In this document: positions 7,203 to 15,638 of the stretch, piece by piece
Layout: each line of letters opens with the position of its first letter
How positions within the stretch are numbered: position 1 is the stretch's first letter
Assembly (NCBI GenBank): GCA_002382975.1
Contig: DFTB01000002.1
Coordinates: 1 to 58,283, forward strand
Reading direction: 5' to 3'
Source: Fibrobacter sp. UBA4223
Lineage (GTDB): Bacteria; Fibrobacterota; Fibrobacteria; Fibrobacterales; Fibrobacteraceae
Length of the DNA stretch: 58,283 nt
Made by a program: the position numbers and the translations under genes
Notes under the pieces: model-generated
What the model saw: only the letters and a program-made list of their open reading frames with translations
Databases searched by the model: none
What the model was told of the DNA's origin: nothing

Positions 7203-9133
7203 TAAGTAACACAAAAATGAACTTGGGCCAATTGCTGATTCGTCAGGGTGTCCTGGACGAAGACCAGCTGGCTCATGCTACCTCGGAACACAAGCGTACC
7301 GGAATCCCTCTGGCGAAGATTCTCATTCGCCTGGGCATGGTCAGCGAAGACACTCTTACTAGCATCTTGGGCGTGCAGATGCAGTCCACAACCAAGATGC
7401 GTATCGGCGAGATGTTGCTCGCCCAGAAGTACATCACCCAGGAACAGCTGGACCAGGCTCTGGAAGAGCAGAAGAAGACCGGCAAGCGCCTTGGCCGTAC
7501 TTTGGTGGACTTGAAGTTCATGCCCGAAGAACGCCTGGTGGAGATTCTCTCCAAGCAGTTCGAAGTTCCCTATGTAAGGCTTGAAAATTTTGCTATCGAC
7601 CCCGAGGCCTACACCTACTTGCCCGAAGACTTGTGCAGGACTTACAAGGTGGTGCCCCTGTTTGTTTCCAAGGGCGAAGATGACCGCCGTGTCCAGCGTG
7701 AAGCCCTGACCATCGCAATGACTGATCCCACCAACATGCGTGTGATCAACATCGTGAAGTTCAAGGTGAAGATGGAAGTGGACATCGTCATGGCCTCCGA
7801 CGCAGATGTGGTCAAGACTATCGACCGCGTGTTCGCGGGGCGTAGCACTTCCGAAGAATCCTTGGCGGAGCTGATTGGTGAGACCAAGGATGGCGAAGAA
7901 CTGGAAACCGTGGAACGGGGTCAGGGAAACAGCGACGAACCGGAACTGACCGACGAAGAAGGCCGCCAGGTGGTGCGAATCGTGACCACGCTGATTCACG
8001 AAGCCATTGCCCGTCACGCCTCTGATATTCACCTGGAACCCCAGGAAACCTTCCTCAAGCTCCGTTACCGTATCGATGGTGACCTACAGGTCATGTCACC
8101 CATTCCTGCCCGCTTGATGCCCCAGATTCTTTCCCGTATCAAACTGCTTTCCAAGATGGACATCGCCGAAAAGCGTAAACCCTTGGACGGTCGTTTTACC
8201 GTGCGTTACAAAGGCTCCGAGGTGGACCTTCGTGTGAGCTCTTTCCCGATATCGCTCCGTAAGCGCGGTGTTTGTGAAAAGATCGTTATGCGTATCTTGG
8301 ACCCGAACTCGGGTCAGTTCCCCTTGAAGGACATGGGCTTTGACCCCCGTGTTCTCAAACAGTTTATTGATGCCATTAACGCTCCTAACGGCATTGTGCT
8401 TGTGACCGGTCCTACGGGTTCCGGTAAGTCTACCACGCTTTACGCTTCTATTCGAGAAATTTTGGATTCCACAATTAACATCTCTACGATGGAAGACCCT
8501 GTGGAACTTAATATTGACGGTGTGAACCAAGGTCAAATCAACAACGCCGCAGGCTTTACCTTTGCCGCGGGCATTCGCGCCCTGCTCCGTCAGGACCCGG
8601 ATGTGATTATGATCGGTGAAATGCGTGACCAGGAGACGTCGTCCATGGCTATTGAAGCCGCTCTGACGGGTCACTTGGTCTTCAGTACGCTCCATACCAA
8701 CGATGCTGCCGGTGCATTCCCCCGTCTGCTGGAAATGGGCCTGGAACCCTTCCTGGTGTCCACCGCCATCAAGGGCGTGCTTGCCCAGCGTCTGGTGCGC
8801 CGCATTTGCAAGTACTGCAAAGAACCTGTAGAAATATCTCCGTCCCTCCGCGAAGAACTCCACCTGTCTCCCGACATGCAGTTCTACCATGGCAAGGGGT
8901 GCGACAAGTGCGACGGTTCGGGCTACAAGGGCCGTTGCGGTATCTACGAGTTCCTGGTGCCCAACGAAACAGTCCGTAACTTGATTATCAAGCGCTCCTC
9001 CGGTGACGTCATCAAGCGTGCCGCCATGCAGGAATGCGACATGATTACGCTCCGTATGGACGGTATCCAGAAGGCCTTGGACGGTCACACCACGCTGGAA
9101 CAGGCGGTGGGTGCCTCCGCTGCCGACGATTAA
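7199..9133 (+). CDS. pilB: Type IV pilus assembly ATPase PilB (GspE/PulE family)
   Basis: This cytoplasmic motor ATPase drives pilus extension or type II secretion. Two tandem MshEN-type N-terminal repeats (about residues 5-60 and 62-145) precede a core with Walker A GPTGSGKST near residue 404, Walker B DPDVIMIGEMRD near 466, a His box STLHTND, and a zinc motif CKYC...CDKC near 537-570. About 644 residues is normal. I chose the ATG overlapping the thiL stop; a TTG at 7187 and an ATG at 7217 are alternatives. Tandem MshEN domains suggest cyclic-di-GMP binding, as known for MshE. No other pilus genes lie in the window. Confidence 0.92.
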   Translation: MISNTKMNLGQLLIRQGVLDEDQLAHATSEHKRTGIPLAKILIRLGMVSEDTLTSILGVQMQSTTKMRIGEMLLAQKYITQEQLDQALEEQKKTGKRLGRTLVDLKFMPEERLVEILSKQFEVPYVRLENFAIDPEAYTYLPEDLCRTYKVVPLFVSKGEDDRRVQREALTIAMTDPTNMRVINIVKFKVKMEVDIVMASDADVVKTIDRVFAGRSTSEESLAELIGETKDGEELETVERGQGNSDEPELTDEEGRQVVRIVTTLIHEAIARHASDIHLEPQETFLKLRYRIDGDLQVMSPIPARLMPQILSRIKLLSKMDIAEKRKPLDGRFTVRYKGSEVDLRVSSFPISLRKRGVCEKIVMRILDPNSGQFPLKDMGFDPRVLKQFIDAINAPNGIVLVTGPTGSGKSTTLYASIREILDSTINISTMEDPVELNIDGVNQGQINNAAGFTFAAGIRALLRQDPDVIMIGEMRDQETSSMAIEAALTGHLVFSTLHTNDAAGAFPRLLEMGLEPFLVSTAIKGVLAQRLVRRICKYCKEPVEISPSLREELHLSPDMQFYHGKGCDKCDGSGYKGRCGIYEFLVPNETVRNLIIKRSSGDVIKRAAMQECDMITLRMDGIQKALDGHTTLEQAVGASAADD

Positions 9134-9163
9134 TTCGGCATTCGCGATTGTTTCGTGAAATGT

Positions 9164-10507
9164 TTAGAGCCTTTCGCCTATAAGGGCGAAGGGCTCTGCT
9201 TTTGCAATGCGCACTTGTAGAGCTTTGCCTGCCGGGATGTCCCCCTGCAGGGCCACGGGGCGGTAGGCGCAGTTACGTGCGATGGTGGTGCCTGCCCGGT
9301 GGCCTTGTTTTTCGGTCACGACCGTGCAGGTCTTGCCGACCCAGCGCTGGTTGTTTTCTTGGGCGATTTGCTGGAAGGCGTCGAACAGCTTTGCGGAGCG
9401 ATCGTGCTTTACGCTGTCTGAAACGGCAGGCGTGTCGGCGGCGTTTGCTTCTTCTATGCGGGCGGCAACGGTCCCCTTGCGGGCCACGAACCGCGTAATG
9501 TTACAGACGGTGGGGCGGGTCTCCTTCAGCAGGTCAAGAGTCTCTTGAAAGTCGGCGTCTGTTTCCCCAGGGAAACCCACAATCAGGTCTGTACTGAGGG
9601 TGAATAGCGGGAACTTTTCTTGCAACTCCAGCGCAAAGTTACGGAAGTCTTTTACGGAGTGCTTGCGGTTCATGAGCTGCAGAACATGTTCGCTCCCGCT
9701 CTGGACAGGCACGTGCAAGAACTGGTAGAGCCGTTCGTCTTGGAAACATTCCAGCAATGCGTCTTTATAGCCGAGGATGTGCCTCGGGTTTCCCATGCCC
9801 AGCCGGATCTTGTAGTTTCCGGGAACCTGGGCGAGAATTTTTTGCGTGAGGTTTGCAAGGTTTGTGTCGGTGTCAAAACCGTAGCATGCGCAGTCCTGCC
9901 CGCTGAGCTGAATCTCCAGGCATCCGTCGTCCACCAGGCGCCGGACCTGATCCACGATGGCGTCTTCGGGCTGGCTTTGGAGCCGTCCTTTTACCAGCTT
10001 CGTGGAGCAGAAGGCACAGGCGTCCAGGCAGCCTTCCTCGATGTTCACGATGCCTACGAAGGGGGACTGCCGGAGGGTGGACCTTATCGGTCTGTCGATA
10101 CTCACGTTGTCATCCTGAGCCCATTCGGCAAGCTCAGGGTAAACTTCGCCCGTAAGGGCGGAGTCGAAGGATCCGGACCTGATTTTTTTCAAGCTTGTGA
10201 ACGTTATCTTGTCCGAAATCTTGCGGGCTTCTTCCTGGAAATCCTTGGGAGCGCATCCTGTTATAAAGATAGGTGCCTGCGGAAAAGTCGTTATCGCCTG
10301 TTGCAAAAGCTTCAGGGCGGTTCCGTTCCCCTTGACGGTGCACACGTTCAGGTAAAAGGCAAGGGGCTGCTCCGTCGGGAATTCAAAAGAGATGGAACAA
10401 TCCGGATGTTGGGCGGATAGCGCCCGGGCGATTTTTTCTCCGTCGCCGAAGTTGGCGGCACAGCCCTGGCTGAGAACAGCAATGACAGGCGAGGTGGCGG
10501 AACTCAT
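9164..10507 (-). CDS. MtaB/CDKAL1-like radical SAM methylthiotransferase
   Basis: This MiaB/RimO/MtaB-family enzyme adds a methylthio group, most likely to t6A37 of tRNA. The 447-residue product has the N-terminal UPF0004 domain with three cluster cysteines (SQGC, NVCTVK, TGCAP), a radical SAM motif CLDACAFC, and a C-terminal TRAM-like tail. The CTVK and ACAFCSTKLVKG motifs resemble the archaeal/eukaryotic e-MtaB (CDKAL1) branch more than MiaB. The start is the ATG at 10507, whose ATGA overlaps the spoIID stop; the longer frame upstream is spoIID read out of frame. Residues about 112-134 are encoded by a repeat element (10106-10174). Confidence 0.85.
   Translation of the reverse strand: MSSATSPVIAVLSQGCAANFGDGEKIARALSAQHPDCSISFEFPTEQPLAFYLNVCTVKGNGTALKLLQQAITTFPQAPIFITGCAPKDFQEEARKISDKITFTSLKKIRSGSFDSALTGEVYPELAEWAQDDNVSIDRPIRSTLRQSPFVGIVNIEEGCLDACAFCSTKLVKGRLQSQPEDAIVDQVRRLVDDGCLEIQLSGQDCACYGFDTDTNLANLTQKILAQVPGNYKIRLGMGNPRHILGYKDALLECFQDERLYQFLHVPVQSGSEHVLQLMNRKHSVKDFRNFALELQEKFPLFTLSTDLIVGFPGETDADFQETLDLLKETRPTVCNITRFVARKGTVAARIEEANAADTPAVSDSVKHDRSAKLFDAFQQIAQENNQRWVGKTCTVVTEKQGHRAGTTIARNCAYRPVALQGDIPAGKALQVRIAKAEPFALIGERL
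10106..10174. repeat. TCATCCTGAGC...GAAGGATC repeat inside a coding sequence
   Basis: The sequence TTGTCATCCTGAGC, a small inner hairpin (GCCCGTAAGGGC) and AGTCGAAGGATC match the left half of the intergenic elements at 36806-36900 and 48950-49046. Here it lies in frame within the methylthiotransferase gene, adding about 23 codons between its first and second domains. Confidence 0.75.
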
Positions 10508-11784
10508 CTTTCGAACCGCTCCAGGGTGATTCCCGGATAGTAATGGCTCAGGATTTCGATGTAGTTCTGACCCGCCTGGGCCCGGGCCCGCACGCCCATC
10601 TGGCACATGCCTACGCCGTGGCCGAATCCCTTGCCTTCGAGAATCCACTTGCTGCCCTCTTTCTTGACTGTAAAGAAACTGGAGGGGAGGATTGTACCGC
10701 CCTTGCGGAAAAGCCAACGGACCTTGTCGCCCCGGACTTCGAAAGTTTCCGTGTCCGTAGTGACCGCAAGGGTCAAGATGCGCCCGCTCTTGAGCGTATC
10801 CTTGACGGTAATGTCCTTGATTTTCTTGAAGGGGGCGACTTTCGCCTTGGAATCCCTGGCGTTCTGGACAAAGAGTTTCACCAGCTCGTCACTTTCGAAG
10901 GTCCGATCCCACTTGCTGTAGCTGGACTCCTTGCACCAGGGCGTCCCATCGCTTCGCAGATCCGGCTTGCTCTTGAGGTAGGGGAGGTTCGGCTTTTCCC
11001 AGGTGTCCAGCGTCTCGGACATGCCTCCGCAGGTGGAGTGGTAGTAGGCGGTAATGAACTCGCCATTATACATCATGACTTCGCCCTTGGTCTCCTTGAT
11101 GGCGCGGTCTGTCAGGGACGTAGCGCTCTGGAGGCCCTTATACACCTGGTCCTTGGTGTCGGCGAACACGTCAAAGCCCAGGGATTCCCGGCTCCCGAAA
11201 TGCTTGTAGGCGTAGGTGCGGGCGGCTACCGCCTGGGCCTTCAGCGCCTCGAAACGGCTGCTGTCCAGCTGTCCGATTTCGTAAGGGATCACGCCCCGCA
11301 GGTAGTCTTCCATGTCCACCGTATTGATGGCGTTGATTTTCCCGTTGTTGTAGGAGATGGTAAAAAATCCCGGATAGCAAGAGGTAGAAAGCAGCTTTTG
11401 CGTCGGCGCGATAGAGACGCACTTGCCGTCGTCGATATCCTTTTTAACGGCGGTAAAAGAATTTTCCCTCCCCTGGAATTTCAACTCCTTGCCCTTGACG
11501 GTAATATGGATAACCTCTCCGCCTTTTGAAAGGTACAGTTCCTTGACGTCGGTATAGACCCCTACACGAAGAGGCCTATTCAAGTTCGTCGGTATCTTTT
11601 CCGCCTGGACTCGGGCCAAAGTATCTCCGGATACCGTCTTGATTTGCGTGGACGCAGGGGCTTCCCTCGGGCCTTTCGCTTGGACGTCGGAAACGTTCGT
11701 CGCTTCGATGGGCCTGAAATCTACAATCTCGGGCTCTTCGCCGCTGGAGTCTTTTTTGACGGTCTTGACCGCAGGAGCGGGCAT
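10504..11784 (-). CDS. SpoIID/LytB domain protein
   Basis: SpoIID/LytB proteins are lytic transglycosylases or activators that act on cell-wall glycan. The 426 residues from the ATG at 11784 hold the domain from about residue 70 on, with the YLRGVIPYEIG segment, AQAVAARTYA, YHSTCGG and the ending GKGFGHGVGMCQMGVRARAQ. Upstream in frame (to about 11862) the codons read VIRATILFLLALIVTTSAAE, an obvious signal peptide, but no ATG, GTG or TTG lies between it and the preceding stop. True translation may begin at a rare codon (ACG 11868 or ATC 11859, after an AGAAGG site), or the start is lost. It overlaps the downstream methylthiotransferase start by ATGA. Confidence 0.85.
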   Translation of the reverse strand: MPAPAVKTVKKDSSGEEPEIVDFRPIEATNVSDVQAKGPREAPASTQIKTVSGDTLARVQAEKIPTNLNRPLRVGVYTDVKELYLSKGGEVIHITVKGKELKFQGRENSFTAVKKDIDDGKCVSIAPTQKLLSTSCYPGFFTISYNNGKINAINTVDMEDYLRGVIPYEIGQLDSSRFEALKAQAVAARTYAYKHFGSRESLGFDVFADTKDQVYKGLQSATSLTDRAIKETKGEVMMYNGEFITAYYHSTCGGMSETLDTWEKPNLPYLKSKPDLRSDGTPWCKESSYSKWDRTFESDELVKLFVQNARDSKAKVAPFKKIKDITVKDTLKSGRILTLAVTTDTETFEVRGDKVRWLFRKGGTILPSSFFTVKKEGSKWILEGKGFGHGVGMCQMGVRARAQAGQNYIEILSHYYPGITLERFER

Positions 11785-11911
11785 GTCTGGCAGCTCAAAA
11801 TCCTCTGCAGCACTTGTCGTTACGATAAGCGCCAGAAGAAAAAGAATTGTTGCCCTGATGACGCTCGTATAGCCGTCCCTTCTTTACTAAGTTCTAAACC
11901 TTATGTCACCC

Positions 11912-11943
11912 AGGATCTTAGCCCCTAGATCCTAGATCCTAGC
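11912..11943. repeat. TAGATCC heptamer tract
   Basis: Units of TAGCCCC, TAGATCC and TAGATCC follow each other between spoIID and def. The same heptamer style, CCTAACC/CTAGATC, recurs at 47780-47823. Confidence 0.55.
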
Positions 11944-11951
11944 CTTACCAA

Positions 11952-12491
11952 TCACTTCTTCTTCAGCTTCGCCTGGGTCTCTTTGGCCATCTTGCGGAGC
12001 TTGGACTGGTTCATGGTGCGGTCGGCAGTAGAAATCTTGTCCACGAAAAGGTCGCCGTTCAGGTGGTCCGATTCGTGCTGGATGCAGCGGGCAAAAAGGC
12101 CTTCGCAGTTGTGGATTTCTTGAGGCTCTCCGTTGATGTCGAAAAAGCGGACGCACACCTTGTCGGGCCGGACCACATTGCAGAAAATGTCCGGGAAAGA
12201 AAGGCATCCTTCGTCGTAATCTGCAGGCTTGGCGTCTTCTTCTGCTTCCCATTCCGGATTGAACATAATGTAGGGCTTGGGATCCTCTTCGCCGGGAATA
12301 GCGGTGTCAATGACCACCAAACGGATGTTCTTACCTATTTGGGGTGCGGCAAGGCCGCAGCCCGGCGCGTCGTACATGGTTTCCAGCATGTCCTTGGCCA
12401 GCTGGCGGAGTTCCGGAGTAATCTCGGTAACGGGTTCGCTCTTTTTGCGGAGAACCGGGTCACCGTAAATGCGGATAGGTAAAATCGCCAT
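11952..12491 (-). CDS. def: Peptide deformylase
   Basis: Peptide deformylase removes the formyl group from the N-terminal methionine of new proteins. The 179-residue product has all three family motifs: GCGLAAPQIG near residue 45, EGCLSFPD with the metal-binding cysteine, and QHESDHLNG with two metal-binding histidines and the catalytic glutamate. An Ala/Lys-rich C-terminal tail follows. It lies 2 bp downstream of yajC on the same strand, so the two probably share a transcript. Confidence 0.96.
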   Translation of the reverse strand: MAILPIRIYGDPVLRKKSEPVTEITPELRQLAKDMLETMYDAPGCGLAAPQIGKNIRLVVIDTAIPGEEDPKPYIMFNPEWEAEEDAKPADYDEGCLSFPDIFCNVVRPDKVCVRFFDINGEPQEIHNCEGLFARCIQHESDHLNGDLFVDKISTADRTMNQSKLRKMAKETQAKLKKK

Positions 12492-12493
12492 GA

Positions 12494-12862
12494 TTACTTC
12501 TTTTCTTCGGTCTTGGTGTCGGCTGCAGGAGCGTTCATGATTCTGAGAATGGCGCTCTTTTCAAAGTCGATCAGCGTGGTAGAGCCGGTGCGGACCGTGA
12601 CGATGTTGTCTTCCATGGAGGTGATGGTGCCGATGATGCCGGCGGTAGTCATCACCTTGTCGCCCTTCTTCAGTTCCTTGCGCATCTGGTCCATCTGCTT
12701 CATTTCTTTCTGCTTGGGGCGGATAAAGAACAGCCACATGACCACGAACAAAAGGATAAGGGGCAAGAAACTTGCGATGGCGCTGGGCTGCTCGGGGGCT
12801 GCCTCTTCGGCAAAGGCCATGGCAGAAGCGGACAGGGTAATCAAAAGGGTCTTGATTTTCAT
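12494..12862 (-). CDS. yajC: Preprotein translocase subunit YajC
   Basis: YajC is a small inner-membrane protein of the SecDF-YajC complex, which helps export. The 122-residue product has a signal-like N-terminus, then one membrane helix (FLPLILLFVVMWLFFIRP, residues about 33-50), the PKQKEMKQ basic stretch, and the conserved LKKGDKVMTTAGIIGTI segment. An Ala/Lys/Glu tail ends the protein. The extra hydrophobic N-terminus ending AFAEEAAPEQ looks like a cleavable signal peptide, which is unusual for YajC in proteobacteria. It forms an operon with def. Confidence 0.94.
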   Translation of the reverse strand: MKIKTLLITLSASAMAFAEEAAPEQPSAIASFLPLILLFVVMWLFFIRPKQKEMKQMDQMRKELKKGDKVMTTAGIIGTITSMEDNIVTVRTGSTTLIDFEKSAILRIMNAPAADTKTEEKK

Positions 12863-12926
12863 GGTAAAACCTTTATTAAAAGTGGATGAATATTACGGGC
12901 TCAAATTTAGAAAAAAGGTGGCTGCG

Positions 12927-13910
12927 TTACAGAGGCAGGTCTTTCCCCAGGCCCATTTTCAGTTCGGTCCGGCGGCGGATTACCATTTCGTTGAAAAGGT
13001 CCGTGAGGCTGTCTTCGATGCTGATCAGGGGTTTCCAGCCCAGGTTCGTCATCTTGGTGGGGTCCCCAATCAGCAGAGGAATGTCGTTGACCCGTTCGTA
13101 CTTGGAATCAAAGCGGAAATCTACGCTCACGTCGGCGATGTCCACCAGCATTTCTACCAGTTCCCGGATGGTGTAGGACTTGCCGCTGCAGATATTGAAG
13201 GTCTCGCCGGATTCAGCGGTGTTCAGCACCTGAATCATACCGCGGGCCACGTCTCGCACGTCCACCACGTCGCGGCTGATGTCTAGGCTTCCGGAATAGA
13301 TAACGGGTTCGCTTCCGTAGAATTTGATTTTTACCAGCTGGTAAGTGATAGAGGGAATCACAAAACGACGGCTGTGGTGGGGCCCGGTAAAGTGGAAGGG
13401 TCGCACAAAGACAATGTGGAGTCCGCTGGCGTTGATAAACTGGTGCCCCAGGAGTTCCATGCATGCCTTGGAAGTGGCGTATGGAGTCATGGGGTTCGGG
13501 CGGTCTTCTTCTTTGTGCAGGTAAGTCAGGTGTTGTTCCGTACGTCCGTAGATTTCGCTGGAGCTGAGCAGCATGATTCGTGCTTTGGGGCATGCCTGCC
13601 GTGCCGCTTCCAGCAGGTTCTGGGTCCCGAGCAGGTTGATGTTCAGGGTTTCGTAGGGTTTCTGGTACGAAAGCCCTACAGAAGATTGGCTAGCCAGGTG
13701 GTAAATATGGGTAGGAGCCACCTTCTGGAGCATCTCGTAGACGTCCTTGAAGTTCAAAAGGTTCCCGGTGAGGTATTGCACACCGTCCACTTTTTGCCAA
13801 GGCTGAGGCTGTTCGTCGCTAAAGCTGAACAGCTCGTGATTCGTGCCGCTCAAGCTGGAGAGGATATGAAATCCCAGAGCCCCTGTACCACCTGTTACCA
13901 AAATACTCAT
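12927..13910 (-). CDS. NAD-dependent sugar-nucleotide epimerase/dehydratase
   Basis: The 327-residue extended short-chain dehydrogenase has the Rossmann motif GGTGALGF at residues 7-14, a SSSEIYG strand with the catalytic serine, and YATSK with the catalytic tyrosine and lysine. The set SEIYG, NPMTPYATSK and RPFHFTGPHHSRRFV fits GDP-mannose 4,6-dehydratase or GDP-6-deoxy-4-keto-mannose reductase (Rmd/GMD) relatives. It probably makes a nucleotide sugar for surface polysaccharide. The exact substrate is not decidable. It stands apart from its neighbours, with a repeat tract upstream. Confidence 0.8.
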   Translation of the reverse strand: MSILVTGGTGALGFHILSSLSGTNHELFSFSDEQPQPWQKVDGVQYLTGNLLNFKDVYEMLQKVAPTHIYHLASQSSVGLSYQKPYETLNINLLGTQNLLEAARQACPKARIMLLSSSEIYGRTEQHLTYLHKEEDRPNPMTPYATSKACMELLGHQFINASGLHIVFVRPFHFTGPHHSRRFVIPSITYQLVKIKFYGSEPVIYSGSLDISRDVVDVRDVARGMIQVLNTAESGETFNICSGKSYTIRELVEMLVDIADVSVDFRFDSKYERVNDIPLLIGDPTKMTNLGWKPLISIEDSLTDLFNEMVIRRRTELKMGLGKDLPL

Positions 13911-13930
13911 TCTAGTCCTTCGCCTTCGGC

Positions 13931-14033
13931 ATAGTTCTGAGTTACTAGTTCTAAGTTACTAGAAATTTTTTTTGCTTCACTAGTAACTAATAACTAGTAA
14001 CTCTTAACTCTTAACTCTTAACTCTTAACCCCT
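13931..14033. repeat. TAACTCT/TAGTTAC heptamer array
   Basis: Two half-arrays flank a T-rich centre: GAGTTACTAGTTCTAAGTTA on the left and TAACTAGTAACTCTTAACTC on the right, the latter followed by three more TAACTCT units. Left and right arms are roughly complementary, so the tract could fold back on itself. Confidence 0.75.
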
Positions 14034-15638
14034 AATCGCTTCCCACGCTTTTGCTACTGTTTCCTTTTCAATATTAACAACTTTTTCGACTTTCCCAATC
14101 TCTGTAGGCAAAATATAAACTCTTGTGCCTTTTTCGGCCTTTTTGTCCACGGCCATGGCATTCCAGGCCTGCTCCGTATCCACGTTGTAGGTTTTCGGGA
14201 ATCCGAGACGGTCCAGAAGGTCGTTCTGCCTGGATTCTTCTTCGGCGGAGAGTTTGCCCAGGAGTACGGCTGCACGGGCGGCTACCCGCATGCCGAGACT
14301 TACGGCTATACCGTGGCTGAACATGTTGTAGTTGGTGAGCTTTTCGATGGCATGTCCGAAAGTGTGACCGTAGTTCAAAATGGCCCGGAGTCCGGATTCC
14401 TTCTCGTCGATGCCCACGACTTCGGCCTTGATCTGGCAGCTCCTGAAAATCAGGTGACGCAACACGCCATCGTCGTGTTTCTTGATGCCTTCTACGTTTT
14501 CTTCGATGTAGCGGAAAAATTCCTTGTCGTAGATGACACCGTACTTGACGATTTCGGCAAGGCCTGCCAGATATTCGTTTTCGGGAAGGGTGGCAAGCAC
14601 CGCCAGGTCGCACACTACGGCCTTGGGCTGGTAGAATGCCCCGATCATGTTCTTACCTTCGGGGTGGTTTACCGCCACCTTGCCACCTACGGAACTATCT
14701 ACCATAGAAAGGAGGGTGGTCGGGAACTGGATAAAGGAAATTCCCCGCTGGTAGGTGGCGGCTCCGAAGCCCGCCATGTCGCCTACCACGCCACCGCTGA
14801 ACTGCAACAGACAGCTCTTTCGGGTGTAGTTCCGGTGCAGCAAGAAACTGAAAAGCTGGTTCAGGTTATGGAGGGTCTTGTTCCGCTCTCCGGCCTGGAA
14901 CTTAAAGATAGGGCAACGGCCCGCCTGGCCCCGCAGCTGCGAGAGCATCTCATTCTGAACCTTTGCGATGGTGGTGTCCGTACAGACCAGAAATTCGTTG
15001 GAAGGGGCCAGCCGAAGGCCTTCCAGAAGGGCCTTGGAATCGGGAATGATGTTCCTGCCGATAAAGATGGGGTAGCGTCCGCCACTAGAGGGGCACACGT
15101 CCAGGGCATGGTTGCTCCAGAATTTTTTCATGTGCAGGATTTTTTCGATGACATGGGCTTCGGTATAGTCGTTGGAACTTTCTACGCTAAAATCGGCCTG
15201 GGCGTAGTTGGGTTCACGCTCTTTCAGCATGATCTTGATTTTGGCAAGGCGTTCTTCGTCGCTCAGGTTGGCAAGTAGGGGCCTTGTGTTCTTGCGCCCG
15301 ATGCGTTCCGAAAGAATTTCGGGCTTGGCCCACAGGCGGATGATGAGGCCGTTTTCCCGGATAATCTTGATGTTGTCTGCTTGGGTGAGGGCACCGCCGC
15401 CCAGGGAGACTACCTGGGGCGTTTCGTTACTGCAGATTTCAGCGATGATTTCTTTTTCCTTCGCCCGGAAAAAAGCTTCTCCTTCTTGTGCGAATATTTC
15501 GGAGATGGACTTTCCGACCCGCTCCACGATAAGACTGTCGGTGTCAACGAAGGGGCGCTCAAGTCGTTCTGCCAGAGCCCTGCCGGTGCGGCTCTTGCCG
15601 CTGGCCATGAAACCCGTAAAGAAAATATGCCTTCTCAT
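14025..15638 (-). CDS. aroKB: Bifunctional shikimate kinase / 3-dehydroquinate synthase fusion
   Basis: One 537-residue chain joins two shikimate-pathway enzymes. Residues 1 to about 175 are shikimate kinase: Walker A G9-FMASGKS16, the DTD motif, and the shikimate-binding SLGGGAL loop. Residues about 180-537 are 3-dehydroquinate synthase: GGVVGDMAGF, TTLLSMVDSSVGGK, GLAEIVKYG and NYGHTFGHAIE, the last two holding zinc ligands. The start is the ATG at 15638, which shares a base with the aroE stop (TAATG), indicating coupled translation. The two activities catalyse steps 2 and 5, on either side of dehydratase and aroE. Such fusions are known in some other bacteria. Confidence 0.93.
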   Translation of the reverse strand: MRRHIFFTGFMASGKSRTGRALAERLERPFVDTDSLIVERVGKSISEIFAQEGEAFFRAKEKEIIAEICSNETPQVVSLGGGALTQADNIKIIRENGLIIRLWAKPEILSERIGRKNTRPLLANLSDEERLAKIKIMLKEREPNYAQADFSVESSNDYTEAHVIEKILHMKKFWSNHALDVCPSSGGRYPIFIGRNIIPDSKALLEGLRLAPSNEFLVCTDTTIAKVQNEMLSQLRGQAGRCPIFKFQAGERNKTLHNLNQLFSFLLHRNYTRKSCLLQFSGGVVGDMAGFGAATYQRGISFIQFPTTLLSMVDSSVGGKVAVNHPEGKNMIGAFYQPKAVVCDLAVLATLPENEYLAGLAEIVKYGVIYDKEFFRYIEENVEGIKKHDDGVLRHLIFRSCQIKAEVVGIDEKESGLRAILNYGHTFGHAIEKLTNYNMFSHGIAVSLGMRVAARAAVLLGKLSAEEESRQNDLLDRLGFPKTYNVDTEQAWNAMAVDKKAEKGTRVYILPTEIGKVEKVVNIEKETVAKAWEAIRG

